From assembly GCA_021798435.1 (NCBI GenBank), contig JAJZGN010000139.1, positions 1 through 5,389 of the forward strand: 5,389 nucleotides of DNA, in the 5' to 3' direction. A program made the translations under genes and the position numbers. Source of the DNA: a bacterium. Lineage in GTDB: Bacteria; Chloroflexota; Dormibacteria; Aeolococcales; Bog-877. The notes under the pieces were generated by a model. The model did no database searches. It was not told the DNA's origin and saw only the letters and a list, made by a program, of their open reading frames with translations. This document shows, in pieces, positions 5,386 through 5,389 of this stretch; position 1 is the stretch's first letter, and each line of letters begins with the position of its first letter.

Positions 5386-5389
5386 GCCA

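Overview
The window is a GC-rich stretch (visibly about 70% G+C, not counted exactly) in which every supportable gene lies on the minus strand, so reading order runs from high to low coordinates. Gene packing is tight, with 4-base stop/start overlaps (ATGA at tdh/kbl, GTGA at the PHP gene and the next gene, apparently CTGA in front of the PHP gene) and very short gaps. The threonine-degradation pair, the Thermus-like form of the Kbl protein and the N-terminus of a possible YkvI-type membrane protein fit a high-GC thermophilic or deep-branching Firmicutes-type bacterium (for example Limnochordia, Symbiobacterium or Thermaerobacter-like). Deinococcus-Thermus or Actinobacteria cannot be excluded from sequence alone.

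Layout in transcription order: (1) tdh, L-threonine 3-dehydrogenase, 5385-4339, start practically at the window edge. (2) kbl, glycine C-acetyltransferase, 4342-3140, translationally coupled to tdh. Together they convert threonine + NAD+ + CoA to glycine + acetyl-CoA + NADH. (3) An ECF-type sigma factor, 3110-2484. (4) A small, cysteine-free protein with one C-terminal membrane helix, 2481-2137, immediately after the sigma gene, which makes it the natural candidate for that sigma factor's membrane partner. (5) galU, UTP-glucose-1-phosphate uridylyltransferase, 2077-1208, preceded by a TAGAAT box so close to its GTG that a leaderless mRNA is plausible. (6) A 110-base gap holding a TATACT box and the start of a short alternative frame. 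(7) A small unrecognised protein, 1097-843, whose 5' end may be frameshifted. (8) A PHP-family metal-dependent phosphoesterase, 846-55, with no ATG/GTG/TTG in a sensible position. (9) The first 19 codons of a gene running off the low-coordinate end, 58-1, possibly a YkvI-like membrane protein.

The main gene content is ordinary housekeeping and metabolism. No CRISPR array, insertion sequence, tRNA, rRNA, phage gene or clear novel system is visible. The points worth a second look are the initiation signals: a tandemly duplicated translation-start region before the small membrane protein, a probable CTG start for the PHP gene, a possible frameshift in the small gene upstream of it, two leaderless-type promoters, and the sigma/membrane-protein pair without a zinc anti-sigma motif.
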